From NCBI GenBank assembly GCA_021325365.1, contig JAJPHF010000039.1, forward strand, positions 20,569 through 84,568: a stretch of DNA of 64,000 nucleotides. The letters are read 5' to 3'. This document shows, one piece after another, positions 24,471 through 33,484 of the stretch. The DNA is from Pseudomonadota bacterium. GTDB taxonomy: Bacteria; Chloroflexota; UBA6077; JAJPHF01. The notes below the pieces were generated by a model, which did not search any database, was not told the origin of the DNA, and saw only the letters and a program-made list of their open reading frames with translations. Within the stretch, counting starts at the first letter, position 1, and each line of letters opens with the position of its first letter. A program made the translations under genes and the position numbers.

Positions 24471-25860
24471 CCGGCGGCTCCAAGCGCAGGATCGGGGGCG
24501 GGGGCTGCGGGGCGGCGGGCCGCGGAGGCACCGCAGCGACCTCCACCTTCTCCAACCGCGGCCCGGCGAGGTCTTTCCGCTTCGCGACCAGCCGGTAACT
24601 GAACGGCAGGGTGCTCGTACCGCCCTTCAGCTCGCGCACCTCGAACCCGGCGGCGGTCCTGCCACTCACGTAGAGGCCGTTGCAGTCGCCCTCCGGGAAG
24701 GCGAAGACCTGGTAGCTGTCGGCGTGTACAAGAGCCGCGAAGTCCGCGTCCAGGGGCACCCGTGCCTGTCCGTTCACGAGCTGCGCGCGCCCGAAGTCCT
24801 CGAACCAGCTCTCGGGCGCCTCGGTACAGTACAGCCGGCGGTAGCTCCCATCGGGATGCGGCACCGCGGCGGACTTCGGCCCGCCGAGCACCGTGAACGC
24901 ACCGTTCACCTGCACCGGGCCGTCGAAGCGCGCGGCGAAGCCCGCGCCCGGCCCGGTCGCATAGAGGCCGGTGCTCGTGCCCGACGAGAAGTAGCCGCCG
25001 ATGCTGCTGTTCGAGGTCCCCAGCACCCCCACGTTGCTGTTGGACGCCCCCTGGATGGCGTTGCCGCCATTCGTGCTCGCCACGATGCCGGTGCTGCTGG
25101 TCGACGTGGCGTAGAGCCCGTAGCCGTTGGTCGAGGCGCCGTACAACCCATGGCTCGTCGTCGAGGTGCCAAGCACGCCGACGTTGGCGCTCGCGGCGCC
25201 GTAGACCCCGTTGCCCGAGTTCGACTGGCCGATGACGCCGGGGATACTGGAGTTCGAGAGCCCGTACACCCCGGCCGGCTGGCTGGGAACCGCGAAGCTG
25301 CTCCCCCCGCTGGGCCCCGGGTCCGAGCACCCCAGCACACCCGCGGCCGGCATGCCGGAGATGCCGCCTGAGTTGCCGCGCACGCCGGCGCTCTGGGCGG
25401 CATTGCCCACCACCCCCTGCCCGTTCGGGGATGTCCCCAGCACGCCCACCTGGGACGTCGAGAAGCCGGAAACGCCAATGCCCGACCCCGAATCGCCGAA
25501 GACGCCGGTGTCACCTACTCCGCGCACGCCGATGCCGCCGCTGGAATAGTTGATGCCCCACACGCCGTAGTTATTGTTGCCCGACGTGGCCCCGCGAATA
25601 CCGTCGCTGGCCCCGTCGTTGTTGACGATCAATCCCACGTTCGTCCCGGTGGAGAGCGTCGAGCCGTTGCGGTTCAGATAGGTGGTGTTGGTCGAGGTGT
25701 TCGTCTGGCCGATGATCAAGTTGCCGCCATCGGCGGCTTGTGCCACCCGTTCGGACGCTTTCGCCAACCACCCGGCCACGATCGCCGCCACGCCCGCCAG
25801 CACGCCGCGGCGCGCGACGCCGCGCCCGGCCCGCCGCCGCTGCTCCTGCCCCGCGTCCAT
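24430..25860 (-). CDS. Tat-exported GVxG-repeat surface protein
   Basis: A 476-residue protein. A twin-arginine signal (VARRGVLAGVAAIVAGWLA, Arg17-Arg18) is followed by residues about 45-320 made of repeated short strands of the form GV(Y/W/L)G(x)S(x)xxxxG, Asn/Ser/Thr-rich and unlike the rest of the GC-rich proteome. These suggest a beta-solenoid or fibre, as in phage tail-spike-like and adhesin-like proteins. Residues about 325-450 form a distinct domain (SYRRLYCTEAPESWFEDFG to FSYRLVAKRKD), followed by a Pro-rich tail. It is probably assembled after folding and exported to the surface. No phage genes are nearby. Function unknown. Confidence 0.72.
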   Translation of the reverse strand: MDAGQEQRRRAGRGVARRGVLAGVAAIVAGWLAKASERVAQAADGGNLIIGQTNTSTNTTYLNRNGSTLSTGTNVGLIVNNDGASDGIRGATSGNNNYGVWGINYSSGGIGVRGVGDTGVFGDSGSGIGVSGFSTSQVGVLGTSPNGQGVVGNAAQSAGVRGNSGGISGMPAAGVLGCSDPGPSGGSSFAVPSQPAGVYGLSNSSIPGVIGQSNSGNGVYGAASANVGVLGTSTTSHGLYGASTNGYGLYATSTSSTGIVASTNGGNAIQGASNSNVGVLGTSNSSIGGYFSSGTSTGLYATGPGAGFAARFDGPVQVNGAFTVLGGPKSAAVPHPDGSYRRLYCTEAPESWFEDFGRAQLVNGQARVPLDADFAALVHADSYQVFAFPEGDCNGLYVSGRTAAGFEVRELKGGTSTLPFSYRLVAKRKDLAGPRLEKVEVAAVPPRPAAPQPPPPILRLEPPVSDPNARPPQRQP

Positions 25861-26011
25861 ACAGCCCTCCCGCCTCGCGGCCGCCTGCCGGGCCGCGCCA
25901 CGCGCTCAGGATGCCCGAGCGACGAATTACTGTCAACGCCCGCGCCACCGGTTACACGGCCACGCGGGCGACGGCCGAGGGGCCCGGGACCGCCAGCCGG
26001 GGAGCGCCCGG

Positions 26012-26863
26012 CTAGCGAGGCGGCGCGGTGGGAGTGACTTGGAGCGGTGTCGGCGTTGGAGTCGTGGTGAGCGGCGCGGGCGGTGGTGGCGTGGCCGTGA
26101 GGGGCGACACGGGCGGTGGCGTGGGCGTGAGCGCAGTCGCAGTAGGCGCGGGCGGCGTGGTGGCAGGCCCGAGCACGGCAGCCAGGCGCGCGTCCACAAC
26201 CTGAGCCAGGCGCATCGCCAGCTCGAACGGCGGGTCGCCGCCTGCCGCCTCCACGTTCAGCGCCGCGATGACGTCGCCGCGCCGAAAGACGATGATGGTG
26301 CTGGCGGCGGGCGGCAGGTCCGGCAAATGGTACTGCGCGCTATGGCCGCGGCTCTCCTCGCCGAGCGACAGGTCGGCGTAATCGGTCGTCGCGTCCGTCA
26401 CGGCGCCCCCGGCGGCCGCCGCGGCCTGGGCGCCGCTGATCACCGAGTCGAGCACGCCCGGGGTGAGCGCTTCGGGAGTGAGCTGCTGGACGCTGTTCTT
26501 GACGAGCAGGACCGTCCCCGCGGGCAGATCCAGCAGGTCGGTGAGCTCCGGCGTCTCGTCGGTGTCGGCGTGGACAAAGGTGACCAGGCGGCCGCTCAGG
26601 CCGGGGACGACGAGCCGGCCGCTCTCGTCCGGCGCCAGCCGCAGGCCGGCCGGCACGTCGGCTGCCGTGAGCAGCGCCGTGACGTAACTGGCTTCCGGGG
26701 GAGCCTCCTCGGCGCCCGCATCCTGGTCGTCCGAGGCGCCCGGCGCCACGGGTACGGTCGGGGTAGCCTGGGCGTGCAGGCTGGTGGTGCCGATGGCGAA
26801 CACCAGGGCTGCCGCCAGGAATGCGCATAGCCCCCGTCGGGTCACTGTTGCCCTCCCGCTCAC
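26012..26863 (-). CDS. Secreted protein with Pro/Thr-rich C-terminal tail, unknown function
   Basis: A 283-residue protein. A Sec signal peptide (residues 9-31, LCAFLAAALVFAIGTTSLHAQA) precedes a folded region of about 190 residues, containing ADVPAGLRLAPDE and TIIVFRRGDVIAALNVEAAGGDPPFELAMRLAQVVDARLAAVLG. The last 55 residues are almost only Pro, Thr, Ala and Leu, a wall-spanning or glycosylatable tail. The folded part resembles lipoprotein-like sensor or storage domains of unknown function. It stands alone between divergent or same-strand neighbours; codon use is typical. Confidence 0.65.
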   Translation of the reverse strand: MSGRATVTRRGLCAFLAAALVFAIGTTSLHAQATPTVPVAPGASDDQDAGAEEAPPEASYVTALLTAADVPAGLRLAPDESGRLVVPGLSGRLVTFVHADTDETPELTDLLDLPAGTVLLVKNSVQQLTPEALTPGVLDSVISGAQAAAAAGGAVTDATTDYADLSLGEESRGHSAQYHLPDLPPAASTIIVFRRGDVIAALNVEAAGGDPPFELAMRLAQVVDARLAAVLGPATTPPAPTATALTPTPPPVSPLTATPPPPAPLTTTPTPTPLQVTPTAPPR

Positions 26864-26957
26864 CGCGAAGGCGCACCGCCGGGCGCGCTGACCGCGGCCA
26901 GCTACACCGCGTAACGGGACAGTCTAGCACCGCGCGGCGCACAGCGCCCGCGCTCGG

Positions 26958-26986
26958 TTGACACCGCCCGGGGAGGCCCGGATAAT
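26958..26986 (+). promoter_or_regulatory. Near-consensus sigma-70 promoter
   Basis: TTGACA (26958-26963), a 17-bp spacer and GATAAT (26981-26986), five of six consensus in the -10. It is one of the two best promoters seen in the window. It drives the dioxygenase gene at 27093, giving a 5' leader of about 100 nt. Confidence 0.75.
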
Positions 26987-27092
26987 GCGGCCACGCCGAG
27001 GATGGAGCATACTACCGGTACGGGGCGGAGGCGGCGGGGGCGAGGGAGCGGCGCGGCAGACGTCGCCGGCCGCGGCGCGGAGGAGAGCGCGG

Positions 27093-28202
27093 ATGCTTAC
27101 GGCGGATACCCGGGACGAGGCGCTCCAGGCATTCTATGCCGAGGCGGAGCGGCAATGGCTGCACCCCCACTGGCTGCGCGAGGGCGGCAGCTGCGAGCCG
27201 CGCGCGGACGTGCGGCCATGGCTGTGGGACTGGGAGCGGCTGCGCGCCTGCATGCTTACGGCGGCGGAAGTGATGCCGGTGGGCGACGAGGGCGCCGAGC
27301 GCCGCGCCATGACGATGACCAACCCGTCGCTCAAGGGCCGGCCCGCGACGACGCGCACGCTGGTGTCGGCGATCCAGCTCGTCTATCCCGGCGAGCGGGC
27401 GCCCAGTCATCGCCACACGAACGCCGCCCTGCGCTTCATCATCGAGGGCGACGGCGCCTACACGATCGTCGACGGCCAGCCGATCTCGATGGATCCCGGC
27501 GACTTCGTGATTACGCCGTCGTGGTCCTGGCACGGCCACACCCACGAGGGCGCGGGGCCGATGCTCTGGCTCGACGTGCTGGACGCCCCGCTGATCGGCG
27601 CGATGGACTGGCGCTTCTACGAGGAGTGGAGCGCGGCGAAGGACCTGCAGCCGGCCGCGGCGCCGCGCGACGCCGTGCTGCGGCGCTACGGCGCCGGCGG
27701 GCTGCTGCCGACCGTGGGACGCCAGCCAGGCGTGCCCTACTCACCCCTGTTCAGCTACAAGTGGGCCCCGACGCGGGAGGCACTGGCGAAGCTCACCGCG
27801 GACGACGCCGACCCGTTCGACGGGCGCGGGCTGTACTACACCAACCCCTGCACCGGCGGCCCCGTCATGCCGACGATTGACGCCTCGATCCACCTGTTAC
27901 CGGCGGGCCAGCGCACGCTCGCGCACCGGCAGACGACGAACACGATCTACCACGTGGCCGAGGGCAGCGGGTACAGCGTCCTCGACGGCGTGCGCTTCGA
28001 CTGGCGGCGCGGCGATACTTTCTGCGTGCCGAACTGGTGCTGGCACGAGCACGCGGCCGGGCCGGACAGCGACGCGGTGCTGTTCGCGGCCAGCGACGCC
28101 CCGGTCCTCCAGGCGCTCGGCGTCTACCGCGAGCAGGCGTACGCGCCGCACGATGGCCACCAGCCAATCAGCGGCACCTTCGACCCGACCAGTACGCGTT
28201 AA
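27093..28202 (+). CDS. Gentisate 1,2-dioxygenase-like bicupin
   Basis: A 369-residue two-cupin protein. The first cupin has YPGERAPSHRHTNAALRFIIEGDGAYTIVDG, with the His-x-His and Glu metal ligands, then HGHTHEG. The second has LPAGQRTLAHRQTTNTIYHVAEGSGY and WCWHEHAAG. This is the gentisate dioxygenase / 1-hydroxy-2-naphthoate dioxygenase layout: an Fe(II) ring-cleaving enzyme that opens gentisate to maleylpyruvate. AGGAGA lies six bases before ATG 27093, and the promoter at 26958 fits. No maleylpyruvate isomerase or hydrolase is adjacent, so the substrate may differ. The HpaB-family gene at 9.4 kb is another aromatic-ring enzyme. Confidence 0.85.
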   Translation: MLTADTRDEALQAFYAEAERQWLHPHWLREGGSCEPRADVRPWLWDWERLRACMLTAAEVMPVGDEGAERRAMTMTNPSLKGRPATTRTLVSAIQLVYPGERAPSHRHTNAALRFIIEGDGAYTIVDGQPISMDPGDFVITPSWSWHGHTHEGAGPMLWLDVLDAPLIGAMDWRFYEEWSAAKDLQPAAAPRDAVLRRYGAGGLLPTVGRQPGVPYSPLFSYKWAPTREALAKLTADDADPFDGRGLYYTNPCTGGPVMPTIDASIHLLPAGQRTLAHRQTTNTIYHVAEGSGYSVLDGVRFDWRRGDTFCVPNWCWHEHAAGPDSDAVLFAASDAPVLQALGVYREQAYAPHDGHQPISGTFDPTSTR

Positions 28203-28617
28203 GCGCCCCGCCCAGCGCTGAGCCCAACGCCCCGCCCGGAAGCTAGCGCGCCTTCCGGCCGGCTCTCCGCGGCCTCCGCGCTCGCCTGCGGTGCCCTCTC
28301 GGCCGCCGGCCGCGACGGCCTGCTCGGCCCGGCGGTCGGCAGGCGGCGCGACCGCTCGCCCCTTACGGCCTCGCCGTGCCCGCTAGCGTGGAAACGAGCA
28401 GTGCAGCTGTAAGACGCGGGCGGCGATAGGCGTGATACTAGGTGGAACAGTTTGCGCGGCCAGGTCGCCGCGGGCCCGGCCGGGCGGCGAGGCCCGGTGG
28501 TTGTTACCCTTGGCGCTCCGGCCGGGTTGCCGCGGCCGGCCGGGAGCATGGCCCTGGCAACCCGGCCTGGCGACTGATTGCTGACTGCTGACCACTGACA
28601 GCTAAAGGATAGAAACG
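28203..28617. other. Intergenic region with G/C-rich hairpins
   Basis: 415 bp between the dioxygenase and RND genes. No plausible gene was seen. The middle carries imperfect inverted repeats of GGCCGG/CCGGCC type, and the end is a heptad array (separate entry). Confidence 0.4.
28573..28607. repeat. Heptanucleotide array RCTGAYN x5 upstream of the RND gene
   Basis: Units ACTGATT, GCTGACT, GCTGACC, ACTGACA, GCTAAAG. The last unit contributes the AAAGGA Shine-Dalgarno sequence of the RND gene's TTG start at 28618. Confidence 0.85.
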
Positions 28618-31600
28618 TTGGGTCTGACACGAGTGGCCATCACGCGGCCCGTCTTCATCCTGATGGTGATCTCGGCGATGGTCATCCTCGGGCTGGTGTC
28701 GTTCACCCGCCTGAACGCCGAGCTGTACCCCGACATCAACACGCCGGTCGTCACGGTGCTCACCACCTACTCGGGGGCCGCGCCGGAGGACGTCGAGCGG
28801 CTGATCACGAAGCCGATCGAGGACGCGGTGGCCGGCATCGCCAACATCGACAACATCCAGTCGTTCTCCAGCGAGGGCCGCTCGCAGGTCACGATCACCT
28901 TCACCGACGCCGCCAACGTCGACCTGGCGGCGAGCGACGTGGACCGCCGCGTGAGCGCCATCCGCTCCACCCTGCCGCAGGACGCCGACGCGCCCTCGGT
29001 GCTGAAGGTGGACCCGACGCAGCTGCCGGTGCTCTACCTGGCGCTGACCGGCAGCCAGCCGCTGGACGCCATGTTCCTGCTCGCCAAGGACGACATCAAG
29101 CCGCGCCTGGAGACGCTGCCCGGCGTGGCATCGGTGGCGATCACGGGCGGGCTCGAGCGCGAGATCCAGGTGCAGGTGAACCCCGCCCGCCTGCGCGCCT
29201 ACGGCCTCACCGTCGATCAGGTGGCCCAGGCGCTGGCGCGCGAGAACCAGGGCGTCCCGGGCGGCAGCGTCGAGCGCGGGCGCCAGCAGACCAACCTGCG
29301 CCTGTACGGCCTATTCCAATCAGCGGCCGACCTGCGTGAGCTGACGGTGGCGAGCACGACCGGCGGCGCCGTGCGGCTCGGCGACGTGGCCGAGGTGCTG
29401 GACACCCACAAGCGCGTGACGAGCCGTACCTTCCTGAACGGCCACGAGGCCGTCGCGCTGACGGTGACCAAGCAGTCGGGCGCGAACGAGATCGCCACCG
29501 TGGACGCGGTGCGCGGCGAGCTGGAGCGGCTGAACAAGCAGCTGCCGGGCGACGCGCGCCTGGAGGTAGTGAGCGACATCTCGGTGTTCACTCGCCACTC
29601 GCTCGGCGGCGTGGAGCGCAGCCTCGTCGAGGCCGTCATCCTGACGGGCCTGGTGCTGCTCGTCTTCCTGCACACGCTGCGCAGCACGACGATCGTGCTG
29701 TTCGCCATCCCCACGTCGCTCATTTCGACGTTCATCGTGATGTACTTCCTGGGCTTCAGCCTGAACATCATGTCCAGCATGGCGCTGGTGCTGGTGATCG
29801 GCGTGCTGGTCGACGACTCGATCGTCGTGCTGGAGAACATCTTCCGCCACCTGGAGCTGGGCGAGACGCCGTGGAGCGCCGCGATCAAGGGCCGCAGCGA
29901 GATCGGCCTGGCCGCCATCGCCATCACCCTCTCCGACGTGGTGATCTTCACGCCGGTCGCCTTCATGTCGGGCATGGCGGGCCAGTGGTTCCGCCAGTTC
30001 GGCCTGGTGGTGGCTACCGCCACGCTGATGTCGCTGTTCATCTCGTTCACGCTGACGCCGATGCTGGCGTCGCGCTGGCTGCAAGGGGGCAAGATTCGGC
30101 CGGGGCGCGGGCCGTGGGGTCGGTTCGTACGCTGGTTCGAGCGCGGCCTGGAGCGCCTGCGGGCCAACTACGCCCGCTCGCTCGCCTGGACACTGCGTCA
30201 CCGCTGGCTGCCGCCGGCCGTGGGCTTCGCGACGCTCGTGCTCTCGGGCCTGATGATCCCGCTCGGGCTGGTGCGGTTCGAGTTCATCCCCTCGGGCGAC
30301 GACGGCTACTTCACCGTGTCGGTCGAATTGCCGCCCGGCTCGTCGCTGGCCGCCACCGAGGAGGCGCTGCGGCAGGTGGACGCGCGCCTGGCCGCGATCC
30401 CGGAGATCAAATACTACTTGACCCAGTCGGGCGTCGGCGGCTACGTCGGCGGCGGCGGCAACTCGCTCGGCGTCCAGGCCCAGAACGCCCGCTTCGGCCA
30501 GATCGTCGTCGTGCTGCACGATCGGAAGGACCGCCACCGCACGACCCAGGAGGTGGTGGACCAGGTCGCCCACGAGACGACCGACATCCCCGCAGCTACG
30601 GTCCGCGCGTCGGTCCAGGGGGGCGGCGGCAGCGGCCAGCCAGTGCAGGTGCGCGTGCAGGGCGACGATCCGGAGATCATCCAGGCGCTGGCCGCGCGGG
30701 TCGAGCGCATCCTGGGCGCCACGCCGGGCGCGCGCGACGTCACGAACAGCGGTCAGGCGGGCAGCCCGGAGACGCGGCTGGTGCCCGACCGGCGCCGCAT
30801 GGCCGACCTCGGCGTGACGGCGCAGCAGGCCGCGTCGGCGCTGCGGACGGCGGTCGACGGCAACGTGGCGACGAAGCTGCGCCCCGCCGGCCGTGACGAG
30901 ATCGACGTGCGCCTGATCGCCGACGCCGCGACGCGCGACGACCTGCGCGACCTGGGCATGCTGCCCCTTTCGGGGACGGTGGGCGGCGCGTCCACCAGCG
31001 TCTATCTGAGTCAGGTGACGACGCCGGAGTCGGTGAACGGGCCGACCTCGATCGACCGCCGCAACCGGCAGCGCGTCGTCACCGTCGGGGCCGATCTCGT
31101 GGGCACCACGCCGCTGAACGACGTGACGCAGCCGGTCCAGCAGGCGATTCGGCAGCTCCAGGCCGAGGGCGTGGTGCCGCCGGGCTATAGCGTCGGGCTG
31201 GGCGGCCAGGCCGAGGACCAGGCGAAGGCGTTCGGCAGCCTGTTCCTGGCGCTCGGGCTTTCCCTGCTGCTCGACTACATGCTGATGAGCGCCCTCTACG
31301 AGAGCATGATCATGCCGTTCTCGCGCATGTTCTCGCTGCCGGTGGCGGTGGTGGGCGCATTCCTCGCGCTGGCGGTGACCCACAACACGCTGAACATGCT
31401 GTCGATGATCGGCATGATCGTGCTGATGGGCCTCGTCGGCAAGAACGGCGTGCTGCTGATCGACTACACGAACACGCTGCGCCACCGCGGCCTGTCGCGC
31501 ACCCAGGCGCTGCTGGAATCGTGCCCGACGCGGCTGCGGCCGATCCTGATGACCACGGCCGCGCTGCTGTTCGGCATGATGCCGCTCGCCGCCAAGCTCG

Positions 31601-31839
31601 AGGAGGGCTCGGAGCTGTACGGCGGCATGGCGACGGTGATCATCGGCGGCATGCTCAGCTCGACGGTGCTGAGCCTGTACGTGGTGCCGTGCATGTACAC
31701 CTACTTCGACGACCTGCAGAACCTCCTGCTGCGGCTGTGGCGCTGGCGGCCGTTCCGCAGGCGCGGCCAGCAGCCCGAGCCGCCGCCACTGGACGCGCCC
31801 CCGCCGCGCGAGCTGGAGGAGGTCGGTAGCCGCGCCTAG
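28618..31839 (+). CDS. RND (AcrB/MdtB/HAE1-type) efflux transporter
   Basis: A 1073-residue inner-membrane transporter with the full duplicated RND layout: an N-terminal TM1 (ITRPVFILMVISAMVILGLV), periplasmic porter loops, and TM4 with the proton-relay VIGVLVDDSIVVLENIFRH (paired Asp). The second half mirrors the first, down to the GLVGKNGVLLIDYTNTLR region of TM10. Starts with TTG 28618, with AAGGA eight bases upstream. No membrane-fusion or outer-membrane channel gene is adjacent; in monoderm lineages RND proteins can export lipids or drugs alone or with wall-layer partners. Substrate unknown. The long antisense open frames in this gene are not real. Confidence 0.93.
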   Translation: MGLTRVAITRPVFILMVISAMVILGLVSFTRLNAELYPDINTPVVTVLTTYSGAAPEDVERLITKPIEDAVAGIANIDNIQSFSSEGRSQVTITFTDAANVDLAASDVDRRVSAIRSTLPQDADAPSVLKVDPTQLPVLYLALTGSQPLDAMFLLAKDDIKPRLETLPGVASVAITGGLEREIQVQVNPARLRAYGLTVDQVAQALARENQGVPGGSVERGRQQTNLRLYGLFQSAADLRELTVASTTGGAVRLGDVAEVLDTHKRVTSRTFLNGHEAVALTVTKQSGANEIATVDAVRGELERLNKQLPGDARLEVVSDISVFTRHSLGGVERSLVEAVILTGLVLLVFLHTLRSTTIVLFAIPTSLISTFIVMYFLGFSLNIMSSMALVLVIGVLVDDSIVVLENIFRHLELGETPWSAAIKGRSEIGLAAIAITLSDVVIFTPVAFMSGMAGQWFRQFGLVVATATLMSLFISFTLTPMLASRWLQGGKIRPGRGPWGRFVRWFERGLERLRANYARSLAWTLRHRWLPPAVGFATLVLSGLMIPLGLVRFEFIPSGDDGYFTVSVELPPGSSLAATEEALRQVDARLAAIPEIKYYLTQSGVGGYVGGGGNSLGVQAQNARFGQIVVVLHDRKDRHRTTQEVVDQVAHETTDIPAATVRASVQGGGGSGQPVQVRVQGDDPEIIQALAARVERILGATPGARDVTNSGQAGSPETRLVPDRRRMADLGVTAQQAASALRTAVDGNVATKLRPAGRDEIDVRLIADAATRDDLRDLGMLPLSGTVGGASTSVYLSQVTTPESVNGPTSIDRRNRQRVVTVGADLVGTTPLNDVTQPVQQAIRQLQAEGVVPPGYSVGLGGQAEDQAKAFGSLFLALGLSLLLDYMLMSALYESMIMPFSRMFSLPVAVVGAFLALAVTHNTLNMLSMIGMIVLMGLVGKNGVLLIDYTNTLRHRGLSRTQALLESCPTRLRPILMTTAALLFGMMPLAAKLEEGSELYGGMATVIIGGMLSSTVLSLYVVPCMYTYFDDLQNLLLRLWRWRPFRRRGQQPEPPPLDAPPPRELEEVGSRA

Positions 31840-31941
31840 CGCCGCCGAATGTCGCACAGGCGACTGACGGTACGGGCGCCCCCTGGCTATCGTAGTCACA
31901 GAACGGGAACGCGAGCCACCGGGACACAGGGAGTAGGTCCG

Positions 31942-32127
31942 ATGAGCGCCGAGGCGGTCGAGCGGCTGATGCGCCGCTGGGTAGACGAGCCGGAGTTTCG
32001 CGCCGAGCTGTGCGCCAACGCCGAGGCGGCGGCGCGCCGCCACGGCTTCGACCTCTGTGAGGAAGAGTGGACGGCGCTTCGCCACTTCGACTGGTGGGCC
32101 GCCGAGGAGGAGCTAGCCGCCGTGTGA
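31942..32127 (+). CDS. NHLP/Nif11-like leader-domain small protein
   Basis: A 61-residue protein. VERLMRRWVDEPEFRAELCANAEAAARRHGFDLCEEEWTALR resembles the leader region of NHLP-clan (nitrile-hydratase-like leader peptide) and Nif11 RiPP precursors and the LigA-like fold: a helical repeat with EFRAxLxxxAxxA and LxEEExxALR. The C-terminus (HFDWWAAEEELAAV) has no double-Gly cleavage site and no core-like Ser/Thr/Cys segment, so it may be a stand-alone regulator rather than a precursor. GGAG in AGGGAGTAGG precedes ATG 31942. No RiPP-modifying enzyme is in the window. The next small frame, on the opposite strand, is described separately. Confidence 0.6.
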   Translation: MSAEAVERLMRRWVDEPEFRAELCANAEAAARRHGFDLCEEEWTALRHFDWWAAEEELAAV

Positions 32128-32158
32128 AGCGGGTTCCGCGCTAGCGCCATGTCCACGG

Positions 32159-32224
32159 CTACTCGGGCAAGCCCGCGGTGATGAGCTGCACGACGAAATG
32201 GTCGATCGCTCCCACCCGCGCCAT
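32159..32224 (-). CDS. 21-codon open frame with strong ribosome binding site
   Basis: Encodes MARVGAIDHFVVQLITAGLP plus Glu, then TAG. A strong GGGAGGAG lies seven bases before the ATG, better than most genes here. It follows the substrate-binding lipoprotein gene on the same strand by 44 bp. The N-terminus resembles the start of VOC/glyoxalase proteins (MARVxAIDHxVV), which would make it a truncated remnant, but it could be a functional peptide. No homology can be tested here. Confidence 0.35.
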   Translation of the reverse strand: MARVGAIDHFVVQLITAGLPE

Positions 32225-32268
32225 GCGCTCGCTCCTCCCGGCGGCCGGCTCCCCGCGGCCCGCGCCGC

Positions 32269-33315
32269 TCAGTCCGGATACAACTCCTTGATCAGCCCTG
32301 ACTCCTCGACCGCGCGCACCAGGCTGTTGTCGTAGAGCGTGGCCGGGTCGATGTTCCGCACGGCCGGGTCCTGTGCGGCGGCGTCCTCGATCATGGCGCG
32401 CACGCCCGCGTCCGGCACGTAGGGGACGCGCGGCATCACCTTGACGTAGTAGGTCGCCGCCGCGTCCAGCACGTCGGGGTCGTCCAGCTCCATGTACTTG
32501 CCGATGACCTGCTTGGCGTACTCCGGGTTGTGCTTGTAGTAGGCGATGGCCTGCGTCATGGCGCGCATGTAGCGCTCCAGCGCGGCGCGGTGGTCCCGCA
32601 AGTAGTCCGGCCGCACGGACGGCGCGATCCCCACGTAGGGCAGGTCGAGGTCGGCGGTGTCGAGCAGCTCCGCGAAGCCGGCCTTCCGCAGCACGGCGTC
32701 GTTGGGTGGCACGACGAAGGTCGCCTTGGCGATGCCCTGGCGCATGGCGGCGACCCGGCCGTTCTGGTCCTGAAAGCTGATGAAGTCCACGTCGCGTGGG
32801 TCCACGCCGAGCGCCGCGAAGGTCTTGCGCGCCGCTACCTCGTCGGTCGAGCCGGGCGAGCTGGAAGCGAAGCCGAGACCGCGCAGGTCGGCCACCTGGT
32901 GAATCGCCGGATCGACCATCAGCTTGTAGGTGAAGCGGTCGGTGAACGAGCCGATGGCGACGATGTTCTGCGAGGCCAACGCGGCGTCGATCACCGACGT
33001 GCCGGTGTTCTGGGCCAGATCGATCTCGCCGGTCATGAGGGTAGCCAGCACCTGCTGGTTGCCGCGCAGCAGGTCGAGCGACACGTCGAGGTTGTTCTGC
33101 GCGAAGAAGCCGGCCTGCTTGGCCACCCAGAGCATCGAGTGGCCGCCGGTGGGCGAGCTATAGATGGCACGGATGTGGTCCGGGGCCGCCTGGGTCGCCG
33201 CCCCCGGCGCCCCGGCCGCGCTCGGCGCCACCGGGCTGGGCGCCACCGCCTGGCAGCCGAGCGCGCCGCCCAGCGCCAGCAGCCCCAGCGCCACGGTCAC
33301 GTCGATCTGCCACAT
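32269..33315 (-). CDS. ABC transporter substrate-binding lipoprotein (NMT1/SsuA type)
   Basis: A 348-residue extracytoplasmic solute-binding protein of the family for sulfonates, nitrate or thiamine-pyrimidine precursors. The N-terminal hydrophobic stretch ends in GGALGC, a lipobox-like Cys. The core has IYSSPTGGHSMLWVAKQAGFFAQNNLDV, LMTGEIDLAQN, DLRGLGFASSSPGSTDE and the C-terminal LERYMRAMTQAIAYYKHNPEYA. ATG 33315 is chosen: AGGGG lies seven bases upstream; a GTG at 33336 would add seven residues. No permease or ATPase is adjacent. The matching permease type is encoded at 3.7 kb. Ligand unknown. Confidence 0.87.
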   Translation of the reverse strand: MWQIDVTVALGLLALGGALGCQAVAPSPVAPSAAGAPGAATQAAPDHIRAIYSSPTGGHSMLWVAKQAGFFAQNNLDVSLDLLRGNQQVLATLMTGEIDLAQNTGTSVIDAALASQNIVAIGSFTDRFTYKLMVDPAIHQVADLRGLGFASSSPGSTDEVAARKTFAALGVDPRDVDFISFQDQNGRVAAMRQGIAKATFVVPPNDAVLRKAGFAELLDTADLDLPYVGIAPSVRPDYLRDHRAALERYMRAMTQAIAYYKHNPEYAKQVIGKYMELDDPDVLDAAATYYVKVMPRVPYVPDAGVRAMIEDAAAQDPAVRNIDPATLYDNSLVRAVEESGLIKELYPD

Positions 33316-33484
33316 CCTTGCACCCCTGCTTGCCACCGCACACCTGCCGAGGCAGACGGTAGGGGAAGGCCCACGCGCCTGTCAACCTCGGGCGGCGGGG
33401 CTGGCGCACGCGAGCAACAAGGCCGCGCGGCGCCCAGAGCGTATACTACGCAACGGTACACACGAACGGGCGGCGGAGCGGAGG

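Noticed and set aside
29320..32085. Very long antisense open frame across the RND gene
   Set aside because: His/Arg/Gln-rich translation typical of the mirror strand of a GC-rich gene; no domain and no ribosome site.
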